From assembly GCA_036394195.1 (NCBI GenBank), contig DASWFO010000198.1:1-43477 (forward strand): DNA of 43,477 nt, in the 5' to 3' direction. This stretch comes from DATJPD01 sp036394195 (GTDB taxonomy: Bacteria; Pseudomonadota; Alphaproteobacteria; CACIAM-22H2). Position numbers and translations under genes: made by a program. The notes beneath the pieces are model-generated. The model searched no databases. It was given only the letters and a program-made list of their open reading frames with translations, and was not told the origin of the DNA. Shown piece after piece: positions 14,958 to 21,957 of this stretch; the first letter of the stretch is position 1, and each line of letters begins with the position of its first letter.

Positions 14958-15629
14958 CTATCCGAGTCCGTCGCGGTCCAGCAGCTTGATCTCGTGCTTT
15001 CCCAGCAGGGCGATGCACCCGCGACCCTGCAAGTGGGTGATCGCGCGACTGACCGTCTCGACCGAGAGTGCGAGATAATCTGCGATATCGTAGCGCGACA
15101 TCGTTAGCACGAGGGGCAGGTCCGGCCTGGAGGACCGCGCGGCCATTTCGAGCAGGAAGGCGCCCACCTTCCGCACCGCGGTAACCCGGCCGAGAATCAG
15201 AATTCTCGCCTGCAGCCGCGAAATCGATTCGAAGGCCAGGTTGCGCAGCAGACGCCCGACCTCAGGCTCGGTTTCGGCGAGTTCTTCGACCGCGCGGCGC
15301 GAATAGGCCGCGACGACCGTGCCGTCGCTGACGGCTTCGACATCGAAATAACGTTGCTCGCGGGCGGAGAACCCAAAAAAATCGTCCGGCAGAAGGAAGT
15401 CCACGATGCGGCGGCGGCCATCGGGGAATATGGTGCTCTTCCGCGCCATCCCCGACACGATGCGATACCAGCAGTCGACCGGGTCCTCCCGCCCATAGAT
15501 CTGGTCGCCGCGACCGCACACCCGACTTACCGCGAGCCCCTCCATCGCGTCAGGCGGCGATGGACGGCGCGCCATGACCGAGACCGGGGCGAGAAGTTCA
15601 CTGTCGTCGTGTCGGTCGGACAGGAGCAT
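14958..15629 (-). CDS. Crp/Fnr-family transcriptional regulator, FixK-like
   Basis: 223 residues from the ATG at 15629; a GTG three codons upstream is possible. A cyclic-nucleotide-type beta-roll covers about 30-120, a long dimer helix about 122-165, and a winged helix-turn-helix about 165-215. The recognition helix has E191-x2-S194-R195 in ALSVETVSRAITHL, the Fnr/FixK signature that contacts TTGA half-sites. The N-terminal cysteine set for an Fnr Fe-S cluster is absent (only C38, C53 and C205), so it is FixK- or Dnr-like and its signal is unknown. Five TTGA-N6-TCAA boxes lie in the surrounding 12.4-21.8 kb, which makes it their best candidate reader. It follows dnaK-grpE on the same strand. 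Confidence 0.88.
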   Translation of the reverse strand: MLLSDRHDDSELLAPVSVMARRPSPPDAMEGLAVSRVCGRGDQIYGREDPVDCWYRIVSGMARKSTIFPDGRRRIVDFLLPDDFFGFSAREQRYFDVEAVSDGTVVAAYSRRAVEELAETEPEVGRLLRNLAFESISRLQARILILGRVTAVRKVGAFLLEMAARSSRPDLPLVLTMSRYDIADYLALSVETVSRAITHLQGRGCIALLGKHEIKLLDRDGLG

Positions 15630-15854
15630 GGTCGTCACCGGATTTGTGGGTCAGTGACTTCACTGCCTCGTTTCCCCGGTCCGCGCGCGCGGCATTATCG
15701 TGAGCATCGTTCCCCGCCCTGCATATCCACATCCTCGGGTGGCGCGCGGCGCAAAATCGCTTCTTTTGTCGCTCGAGAGAGCCCGCTGGCCATGAAGGGA
15801 TACACGGGCGCGGCAAAAAAGTGCCGCGCCGCGCCAACACGAAAAAGGAAAGGG
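15630..15854. other. 225-nt gap between grpE and the FixK-like gene
   Basis: No convincing gene. A 32-codon minus-strand frame (starting near 15793, MASGLSRATKEAILRRA) has no visible ribosome site or recognised family. No TTGA-N6-TCAA box is seen here, so the regulator may be transcribed from the dnaK promoter or from an unrecognised one. Confidence 0.4.
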
Positions 15855-16454
15855 CTAGGAGACGCCCGCGGCTGACGGCGTTTTCCGACCTTCGCGCGGC
15901 GGCTCCGAGGAGGCCGCCCTGGAAACCCCCACCATGGCCGGGCGCAACACGCGATCATGCAGCATGTAGCCTGGCTGCACGACCTGGACGACGGTGCCGG
16001 GCGGCCGCTCGTCGTCCGGAACGGTGAAGACCGCCTCGTGGAGATTGGGGTCGAACGCGTCGCCGAGCGGAACAATGCGCCGAATACCATGCCGCTCGAA
16101 GGTCTCGAGCAGGGCGCGTTCGGTGGAGGTAATCCCGGCGAGCCACTGCCGGAGCGCTTCGCTGTTTGCGTTTTCCGGCGGCGCGCTTTCGATCGCACGC
16201 CGGAGATTGTCTGCGGTCGCCAGCAGGTCGCGTATCAGATCGGCGGCGGCAAATCTGACCCCTTCCCGGGCCTGGCGTTCGGCGCACCGCCGGATGTTCT
16301 GCTGCTCGGCGAGAGCGCGCAGCAGCTGATCCTTCACGGCGGCGAGCTCCTTCTGGGGCTCAGCCGCCGCAGGAGACGAGCCAGGGTCTTGAGCAGCAGC
16401 GGCGGCCGCACCCGCCGCGCTGTCGCCATCGCCGTTGGATTGGGATTTCGTCAT
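15855..16454 (-). CDS. grpE: Nucleotide exchange factor GrpE
   Basis: 199 residues. A long N-terminal coiled coil covers about 35-110 (LLRALAEQQNIRRCAERQAR, ADLIRDLLATADNLRRAIES), followed by the GrpE beta domain (RIVPLGDAFDPNLHEAVFTV, GTVVQVVQPGYMLHDRVLRP). The N-terminus is low-complexity Ala-rich. It releases ADP from DnaK. It lies 40 nt after dnaK, an order opposite to the usual grpE-dnaK. No dnaJ is adjacent. This looks like an accessory pair, with the housekeeping copy elsewhere. Confidence 0.93.
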   Translation of the reverse strand: MTKSQSNGDGDSAAGAAAAAAQDPGSSPAAAEPQKELAAVKDQLLRALAEQQNIRRCAERQAREGVRFAAADLIRDLLATADNLRRAIESAPPENANSEALRQWLAGITSTERALLETFERHGIRRIVPLGDAFDPNLHEAVFTVPDDERPPGTVVQVVQPGYMLHDRVLRPAMVGVSRAASSEPPREGRKTPSAAGVS

Positions 16455-16494
16455 GGGCTTTGCCGCTCACCTCCGGGCATCAAACCGACGCCTC

Positions 16495-18423
16495 TCATCG
16501 CTGCTGCCGGCGCTGGCCGCCCTCGTCGACCTCGCTGAACTCCGCGTCGACGACATGGTCCTCGCCGCCGCGCCCGCCCTGATCCTCCGCAGGTCCCGGT
16601 CCTGATTGAGCGGAGGCCGAAGCACGTTGCTGGATGGACGTCGCGAACCGGGTCAGGGCCTCGGACAGCGTGCTCAGCCGGTCCCGTATCGGGGCCGCGT
16701 CGTTGCTGGGCAGCGCCTGGCGAAGCGCCGCCACGGCATCTTCGACCGCCTTGCGCTCGGCCTCGCCCGCCTGGCTGCCTTGCTCCTGAACCTGCTTTTC
16801 CGCCGTGTAGATCATCGCGTCGGCCTGGTTGCGCAGCTCGACCACCTCGCGGCGCTTCTGGTCCTCGGCGGCATGCTGCTCGGCTTCGCGGACCATGCGC
16901 TGGATGTCCGCTTCCGAAAGCCCGCCCGACGCCTGAATCGTGATCTTCTGCTCCTTGCCCGTTCCTTTGTCCCGCGCCGAGACGTGAACGATGCCGTTGG
17001 CGTCGATATCGAAGGTGACCTCGATCTGCGGCTCGCCGCGCGGTGCCGGCGGAATCCCGACCAGGTTGAACTGGGCCAGCATCTTGTTGTCGGCGGCCAT
17101 CTCGCGCTCGCCCTGGAACACGCGGACGGTCACCGCGGTCTGGTTGTCCTCGGCGGTCGAGAAGACCTGCGATCGTTTGGTCGGAATCGTCGTGTTGCGG
17201 TCGATGAGCTTCGTCATCACACCGCCCAGGGTCTCGATGCCCAGGGACAGCGGCGTCACGTCGAGAAGCAGCACGTCCTTGACGTCGCCCTGCAGCACGC
17301 CCGCCTGGATCGCCGCACCCACGGCCACCACCTCGTCGGGATTGACGCCCTTGTGCGGCTCTTTCCCGAAGATCTCCTTCACGACCTGCTGAACCTTCGG
17401 CATGCGGGTCTGGCCGCCGACCAGGATCACCTCGTCTATTTCGGACGCAGAATGCCCGGCGTCTTTCAAGGCCTGGCGACACGGCGGGACGGTCCGCTGG
17501 ATCAGCGGATCGACCAGCGCCTCGAGCTTGGCGCGTGTGAGCTTGATGTTCAGATGCTTGGGCCCGCTGGCATCGGCGGTGATGAACGGGAGATTGACGT
17601 CCGTCTCCATCGCGGACGACAGCTCGATTTTTGCCTTCTCCGCCGCCTCCTTGAGGCGCTGCAGCGCAAGGCGATCCCTTCGCAGGTCGATGCCCTGCTC
17701 CTTTTTGAACTCCTCGGCGAGGTAGTCGATGATGGCCTTGTCGAAATCCTCGCCACCAAGGAACGTGTCGCCGTTGGTCGCCCTCACCTCGTAGACGCCC
17801 TCCGCGATCTCGAGGATCGAGATGTCGAAAGTGCCGCCGCCGAGATCGTAGACCGCGATCTTGCCCTTGCCCTTTTTCTCAAGCCCATAAGCGAGCGCTG
17901 CTGCCGTCGGCTCGTTGATGATGCGCAGAACTTCGAGGCCGGCGATCTGGCCGGCATCCTTGGTCGCCTGGCGCTGCGAGTCGCTGAAATACGCGGGAAC
18001 GGTGATGACGGCCTGAGTGACCTTCTCGCCGAGATACGCTTCGGCGGTCTCTTTCATCTTCTGCAGGATAAAGGCCGAAATCTGGCTCGGGCTGTATTTC
18101 TTGCCGCGCACTTCGACCCAGGCGTCACCGTTGGGGCCGAGCACGATCTTGTACGGCACAAGCTCCATATCCTTCTTGACCACCGGATCGTCGAAGCGGC
18201 GGCCGATCAGGCGCTTCACCGCGTAGATCGTATTCTCCGGGTTCGTGACCGCCTGCCGCTTGGCGGCCTGGCCGACCAGGATCTCGCCGTCCTTGCCGAA
18301 GGCGACGATCGAGGGGGTGGTCCGCTGGCCTTCCGCGTTTTCGATGACCTTCGGTTGCCCGCCTTCCATCACCGCGACGACGGAATTGGTCGTGCCAAGA
18401 TCGATGCCGATTGCTTTTGCCAT
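16495..18423 (-). CDS. dnaK: Chaperone DnaK (Hsp70)
   Basis: 642 residues, full length. The ATPase domain (1-385) has IGIDLGTTNSVVAVMEG, the DLGGGTFDIS phosphate motif and the VGGQTRMPKVQ motif. The substrate domain (about 390-540) starts with VLLLDVTPLSLGIETLGG. The lid helices follow, and the tail carries VVDAEFSEVDEGG, extended by QRRQQR. It refolds proteins with ATP together with a J protein and GrpE. An FNR/FixK-type box lies 53 nt upstream. A dnaK placed with hsp20, proteases and a FixK-like gene and lacking dnaJ suggests a second, condition-specific copy. Confidence 0.95.
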   Translation of the reverse strand: MAKAIGIDLGTTNSVVAVMEGGQPKVIENAEGQRTTPSIVAFGKDGEILVGQAAKRQAVTNPENTIYAVKRLIGRRFDDPVVKKDMELVPYKIVLGPNGDAWVEVRGKKYSPSQISAFILQKMKETAEAYLGEKVTQAVITVPAYFSDSQRQATKDAGQIAGLEVLRIINEPTAAALAYGLEKKGKGKIAVYDLGGGTFDISILEIAEGVYEVRATNGDTFLGGEDFDKAIIDYLAEEFKKEQGIDLRRDRLALQRLKEAAEKAKIELSSAMETDVNLPFITADASGPKHLNIKLTRAKLEALVDPLIQRTVPPCRQALKDAGHSASEIDEVILVGGQTRMPKVQQVVKEIFGKEPHKGVNPDEVVAVGAAIQAGVLQGDVKDVLLLDVTPLSLGIETLGGVMTKLIDRNTTIPTKRSQVFSTAEDNQTAVTVRVFQGEREMAADNKMLAQFNLVGIPPAPRGEPQIEVTFDIDANGIVHVSARDKGTGKEQKITIQASGGLSEADIQRMVREAEQHAAEDQKRREVVELRNQADAMIYTAEKQVQEQGSQAGEAERKAVEDAVAALRQALPSNDAAPIRDRLSTLSEALTRFATSIQQRASASAQSGPGPAEDQGGRGGEDHVVDAEFSEVDEGGQRRQQR

Positions 18424-18476
18424 GGCGCCTGCTCCTTTTTATGAGGCGAGGATCGCATCGGCCGACCGGTCTCGCC

Positions 18477-18490
18477 TTGACGCCCGTCAA
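18477..18490 (-). promoter_or_regulatory. FNR/FixK-type box upstream of dnaK
   Basis: TTGACGCCCGTCAA fits TTGA-N6-TCAA and is identical to the box at 21825-21838. It ends 53 nt before the dnaK start. GATCCT, a weak -10, lies 22 nt downstream on the minus strand. A second box for the divergent BON gene starts 55 nt away. Confidence 0.65.
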
Positions 18491-18545
18491 TGAGGCGGAC
18501 GGCCGGGACGAGCGTCCCGGTTCTCGCGCCATAAATTCATTGGGG

Positions 18546-18559
18546 TTGACGGCCATCAA
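18546..18559 (+). promoter_or_regulatory. FNR/FixK-type box upstream of the BON gene
   Basis: TTGACGGCCATCAA fits TTGA-N6-TCAA. It ends 96 nt before the BON-protein start. The -10 region at the expected spacing (around CAAATA, 18584-18589) is poor. Together with 18477-18490 it gives each arm of the divergent dnaK/BON promoter its own box. Confidence 0.6.
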
Positions 18560-18655
18560 GGCGCCGGCACCGCAATCCATCGCCAAATAGCGCCGCGGCC
18601 GACCCGTCGGGCTGGTGCAGAGTTACCGCCGGACGGACCAAGGCGAGGAGGTGTC

Positions 18656-19312
18656 ATGAAAAGATCCGATGACGAAATCAAACGGGACGTGGAAGACGAA
18701 CTGCGCTGGGACCCGGATATCGATGCCGCCGACATCGCGGTCGCGGTGAAGGACGGCGTCGTCACGCTGACGGGCTTCGTTCGCAGCTACAGCCAGAAAT
18801 ACCAGGCGGAGCAGGACGTGAAGCGGGTGGCGGGAGTCGTCGGGATCGCGAACGACATCGAAGTCCGCCTGCCCGAGGTCGACAAGCGGCCGGACCCGGA
18901 GATCGCGCGGGACGCGGTCGCGGAGCTCAAACGCGAGCTGCCCTACTCCTGGGAGCTCATCAAGCCCGTGGTGAAGAACGGCTGGATCACGCTGGAAGGC
19001 CAAGTCGAGTGGAATTACCAGCGGCAACGCGCCGAAGCCGCGGTGCGCCGCATCAAGGGCGTTCTCGGCGTCAGCAACATGATCACGCTGAAGCCCGCCG
19101 CTACGCCGGACGACATCAAGCGGAAGATCGCGGAGGCGTTCCGCCGGAACGCGGAAATCGACGCCAACCGGATCACGGTGGAGAGTCACGGCGGCGAGGT
19201 GATCCTGAAAGGCACCGTGCGGTCCTGGGCGGAACGCGAAGAGGCCGAACGCGCCTCCTGGGCGGCCCCCGGGGTCACCGACGTCAAGAACGAGATCAGG
19301 ATCGTCCCCTGA
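18656..19312 (+). CDS. Triple BON-domain protein
   Basis: 218 residues made of three BON domains (about 5-72, 78-147 and 151-217). Each has a helix, a VKDGVVTLTGFV-type strand pair and a terminal helix with VxGVxxVxNxI (GVVGIANDIEV, GVLGVSNMITL, GVTDVKNEIRI). BON domains bind membranes or phospholipids and are common in osmotic-stress proteins such as OsmY. No signal peptide is visible, so this one is probably cytoplasmic. AGGAGG precedes the ATG. It is divergent from dnaK and has its own FNR/FixK-type box. Confidence 0.92.
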   Translation: MKRSDDEIKRDVEDELRWDPDIDAADIAVAVKDGVVTLTGFVRSYSQKYQAEQDVKRVAGVVGIANDIEVRLPEVDKRPDPEIARDAVAELKRELPYSWELIKPVVKNGWITLEGQVEWNYQRQRAEAAVRRIKGVLGVSNMITLKPAATPDDIKRKIAEAFRRNAEIDANRITVESHGGEVILKGTVRSWAEREEAERASWAAPGVTDVKNEIRIVP

Positions 19313-19335
19313 GGGCAGCCCCCACCTCACCCCGA

Positions 19336-19393
19336 CCCTCTCCGCCTCCCAATTCTTTGCGCCCGCCGGCGCTTCGCGGCGGCGCGGAGAGGG
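19336..19393. terminator. Palindrome between convergent BON and flavoprotein genes
   Basis: CCCTCTCCGC (19336-19345) and GCGGAGAGGG (19384-19393) pair perfectly around an inner GC-rich stem. The place, between two convergent stops, suits a bidirectional terminator or REP element. The ATTCTTTGCGCCCG inside recurs in similar form at 24271-24285. Confidence 0.55.
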
Positions 19394-19406
19394 AGCCGGA
19401 TTTGCG

Positions 19407-20663
19407 CTAGCCCTGCGTCAGATACCGGTGAACGAACGCAACCGCCATGGCGCCTTCGCCGACGGCCGAGGCAAAGCGCTTGATCGACCCGTGGCGCACG
19501 TCGCCGGCGGCGAAGACGCCCGGGACGTTGGTTTCCAGATAATAAGGCTGGCGATTGAGCCGCCAGTTCGGCGGCGGGCGACCGTCTTTCATCAGATCGG
19601 GGCCGGTCACAAGGTATCCCGCCTCGTCGCGCACGATACCGACCTCCTCGGCCCATTCGGTGTGCGGGACGCCGCCGATGCAGACGAACAGCCAGCGAGT
19701 CTTGATGATCTCTTCCTGCCCCGTGTCGAGCTGCTTGATGGTTACCGCACGCAGCATTTTATCGCCCTGCAACCCCGTCACGACGGTCCGCAGGCGGACG
19801 TCGATCCGCTTCTCGTGCCGGATCCGGTCGACCAGGTATTCGGAGAGATTCTCGTTCAGACGCGCTTCGCGCACCACCATCGTCACTCCGGACGCATAAC
19901 GGGCGAAGTGCAGCGCCGCCTGTCCGGCGGAGTTCCCGCCGCCGACCACGACCACATGATCGTTCCGGCACAACGACGCCTCGCTGGCACCGGCCCCGTA
20001 ATAGACGCCGGCACCCTGGAACCTCTCCTCCTCGGGCAGACCGAGCCGCCGGTAGTCGACCCCGGTCGCGCAAATCGAGGCGCGGGCGACGATCTTGGTT
20101 CCGTCGCGCAGGTAGCCCGTTCCCCGGCCGGGCGCGAATTCGCCGCGCACCCCCTCCCGGTACAGCAGAATCTCGGCGCCGAACCGTTCGGCCTGCTCGC
20201 GCGCCCGCTCGGCAAGCTCGGCCCCGCTGATGCCTTCGGGAAAGCCGAGATAGTTCTCGATGCGCGGACTGCTCGCAGCCTGGCCGCCGACCGCCGAGCG
20301 CTCGACCAGGACGGTCTTCAGACCCTCGGACGCCCCGTAGACCGCAGCACTGAGGCCAGCGGGGCCGGCACCATAGATCGCGAGGTCGTATTCGGATCGC
20401 GAGGGGGCCTGGTACCATCCCAGCTTCTCGAGCACCTGACGGATGGTCGGCCGCTCGAGACGGCTTCCATCGGGAAACTCGCAGATCGGCAGGCGGTCGT
20501 CGGACAGGTCGCGAACCCTGCCCTCCGCGCGCGCCTGCGCATCGCTGGTGAGCTCGATCCACTGATACGGCACCCCGGCCCGGTGCAGGAAATCGCGAAT
20601 GGCGTAGCCTGCCGCCGAGCCGATGCGGCCGTAAATGCGGATTGGCGGGCCGGACTCGTGCAT
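19407..20663 (-). CDS. Thioredoxin-reductase-like FAD/NAD(P)-dependent oxidoreductase with glutaredoxin-like N-terminus, lacking CxxC
   Basis: 418 residues. A glutaredoxin-like segment (about 8-82) has lost its CxxC (YGRIGSAAGYAIRDFL). A thioredoxin-reductase-type flavoprotein follows, with the FAD motif GAGPAGLSA (98-106), the NADPH motif VGGGNSAGQAA (240-250) and the FAD motif GVFAAGDVRHG (382-392). Where thioredoxin reductase has its CxxC (about 222-232) this protein has YYGAGASEASLC, a single Cys. It therefore cannot reduce thioredoxin in the usual way; flavin chemistry with another acceptor is more likely. It is 92 nt after the PRC-barrel gene on the same strand, with a hairpin between. 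Confidence 0.88.
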   Translation of the reverse strand: MHESGPPIRIYGRIGSAAGYAIRDFLHRAGVPYQWIELTSDAQARAEGRVRDLSDDRLPICEFPDGSRLERPTIRQVLEKLGWYQAPSRSEYDLAIYGAGPAGLSAAVYGASEGLKTVLVERSAVGGQAASSPRIENYLGFPEGISGAELAERAREQAERFGAEILLYREGVRGEFAPGRGTGYLRDGTKIVARASICATGVDYRRLGLPEEERFQGAGVYYGAGASEASLCRNDHVVVVGGGNSAGQAALHFARYASGVTMVVREARLNENLSEYLVDRIRHEKRIDVRLRTVVTGLQGDKMLRAVTIKQLDTGQEEIIKTRWLFVCIGGVPHTEWAEEVGIVRDEAGYLVTGPDLMKDGRPPPNWRLNRQPYYLETNVPGVFAAGDVRHGSIKRFASAVGEGAMAVAFVHRYLTQG

Positions 20664-20689
20664 TATTCGGATCCCCTGATTCGGCGCCC

Positions 20690-20712
20690 GCGTGGCGCGC
20701 GAGGCGCCACGC
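20690..20712. terminator. Hairpin between the PRC-barrel and flavoprotein genes
   Basis: GCGTGGCGC (20690-20698) pairs perfectly over 9 bp with GCGCCACGC (20704-20712) around a 5-nt loop. No T-run follows on the minus strand, so it may reduce rather than stop read-through from the PRC-barrel gene. Confidence 0.5.
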
Positions 20713-20755
20713 TTTGCGCCGGCATCGTCACGCCCGGCGGCAGCACGTCATCCCG

Positions 20756-21148
20756 TCAGGTGTATTGGAACTCCGGCAGGCGCTTCAGCTCGTCCTTGCT
20801 GGCGCCCGGCAGGATGACCTTGCCGTCCGGGCCATCGAGATTGAGGCTCTGGTACGGGACCGCGACTTTGCGCCCGCCAATTCCGAGAAATCCACCGACA
20901 TCAAGAACCGCGAACAGCACCTTGTCGCGGCCGATGATGATATCGTCAATGGTCCCGATGCGCTCGTTCCGGTCGTTGTATACGGCGGTGTTGCGCAGCT
21001 TGCTGGCGCGGTAGCCTTTACCCACCGCGGCGACGTCGACCACCACCAGCTGGACGCCGGCCTGGGTGAAGGCGGGCAGCGGCTCAAAGGCAACCACGGT
21101 CGCAACGGCCACGCATGCCGCCGGCAGGAGCTTCCATTTCTTGTTCAT
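20756..21148 (-). CDS. Secreted PRC-barrel domain protein
   Basis: 130 residues. The signal peptide (1-24, MNKKWKLLPAACVAVATVVA) is followed by a PRC-barrel (about 45-110, RASKLRNTAVYNDRNERIGT, IDDIIIGRDKVLFAVLDVGG, KVAVPYQSL). PRC-barrels serve as small-ligand or RNA/protein adaptors; the exported form is of unknown function but common in alphaproteobacteria. The ATG at 21148 has AGAGGAGA before it. A 24-nt tandem duplication places a second identical ribosome site and ATG 24 nt upstream (21172), in frame, so a protein eight residues longer could also start. FNR/FixK-type box at 21244-21257. Confidence 0.88.
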   Translation of the reverse strand: MNKKWKLLPAACVAVATVVAFEPLPAFTQAGVQLVVVDVAAVGKGYRASKLRNTAVYNDRNERIGTIDDIIIGRDKVLFAVLDVGGFLGIGGRKVAVPYQSLNLDGPDGKVILPGASKDELKRLPEFQYT

Positions 21149-21188
21149 CGACGTGTCTCCTCTCTTGTTCATCGACGTGTCTCCTCGC
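21141..21188. repeat. 24-nt tandem duplication of ribosome site and start codon
   Basis: Units 21141-21164 and 21165-21188 differ at one base. Each holds a GGAGA ribosome site and the ATG-AAC-AAG start of the PRC-barrel gene, kept in frame because the unit is eight codons. The result is two translation starts for one gene. Confidence 0.85.
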
Positions 21189-21243
21189 ATTGGGATGATG
21201 AGATTCAGCCGGAGGTATTAGGAAAACGGTGCGCATCCTCGCC

Positions 21244-21257
21244 TTGATGGCCGTCAA
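21244..21257 (-). promoter_or_regulatory. FNR/FixK-type box upstream of the PRC-barrel gene
   Basis: TTGATGGCCGTCAA fits TTGA-N6-TCAA. On the minus strand TAATAC (21222-21217) lies 21 nt downstream, a good -10 at almost the class II spacing. The gene start is 95 nt from the box. Confidence 0.65.
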
Positions 21258-21354
21258 TTCCCCTGGTGTCAGCCACCGTTGAACACCACGCGTTCGCGGC
21301 GGCAGACAAGCCGGCTCGCGCATGCCGGACGCGTAGCGTGGCGCGGCGAAGAAC

Positions 21355-21693
21355 CTATGGAGTCCGAATCGCCTCGTCGATGCACGACTGCTGGATCTCG
21401 GGCGGGTGCAGCATGCACGCGTTCAGCTTGTCGGCGATGTTGTCGAGCTCGTGGCCCTTCGAATGCCAGGGATCGAAGCCGGCTTGCGCGGTCTGTCGCG
21501 AGCCCGTGCTCTGCCGCGTTTGAGAGGTTTGACGCCGGGATTGCTGACCTTGCGACATCCGGGACTGCGACTGAGACTGGGACGCCTGGCTCTGGTCACT
21601 CTGCGGCCCCGAGGTCTGCGCGACGGAGACACCGGCCATCCCGGCGAAACCCAGAGCGGCGACGGCGGCGGTGACGAGAAGACGGGTGGTCAT
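21355..21693 (-). CDS. Small exported Gln/Ser-rich protein
   Basis: 112 residues, not recognised. A clear signal peptide (1-25, MTTRLLVTAAVAALGFAGMA, cleavage after SVA) is followed by a low-complexity Gln/Ser/Arg stretch (27-70). A short C-terminal part (71-112) has two cysteines, C93 and C104, which could form a disulfide (ACMLHPPEIQQSC). The start at 21693 has GGAG upstream; upstream in-frame ATGs lack one. It is probably periplasmic. An FNR/FixK-type box lies 131 nt upstream. Confidence 0.75.
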   Translation of the reverse strand: MTTRLLVTAAVAALGFAGMAGVSVAQTSGPQSDQSQASQSQSQSRMSQGQQSRRQTSQTRQSTGSRQTAQAGFDPWHSKGHELDNIADKLNACMLHPPEIQQSCIDEAIRTP

Positions 21694-21824
21694 GGCTGCG
21701 CTCTCCATAATGACGGATTGCTGATCGCGACGGCCGTTAAAACGCCACGACGGCCCTGCATCCCCGGCGTCTGCACGACCGACGCGATCCTCGCGCATCA
21801 AAGACCGGCCGGCCCGGTTGCGCC

Positions 21825-21838
21825 TTGACGCCCGTCAA
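21825..21838 (-). promoter_or_regulatory. FNR/FixK-type box upstream of the Gln/Ser-rich protein gene
   Basis: TTGACGCCCGTCAA, identical to the dnaK box. On the minus strand TTTGAT (21802-21797) lies 22 nt downstream and matches TATAAT at four of six bases. The gene start is 131 nt away, leaving a longish leader. Bases 21839-21957 hold nothing else I recognise. Confidence 0.6.
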
Positions 21839-21957
21839 CTGGCGCTTGAAGAACAGCTGCAAGCCTGAACGCGACCACGTCCGCGGCCTGCCTGTGCCGA
21901 CGGCTCGTCGTTCAGCGCACGGTAAGAGACTGTAAGCGCGACTGATTGCCAGTGTAG

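Noticed and set aside
15695..15793. A 32-codon minus-strand frame in the gap after grpE, considered as a small gene
   Set aside because: No ribosome site, no similarity recognised, and codon use not clearly coding.
16606..18444. A 612-codon open frame on the plus strand opposite dnaK
   Set aside because: Antisense shadow caused by high G+C codon use; dnaK on the other strand is unmistakable and this frame has no ribosome site or recognisable domain.
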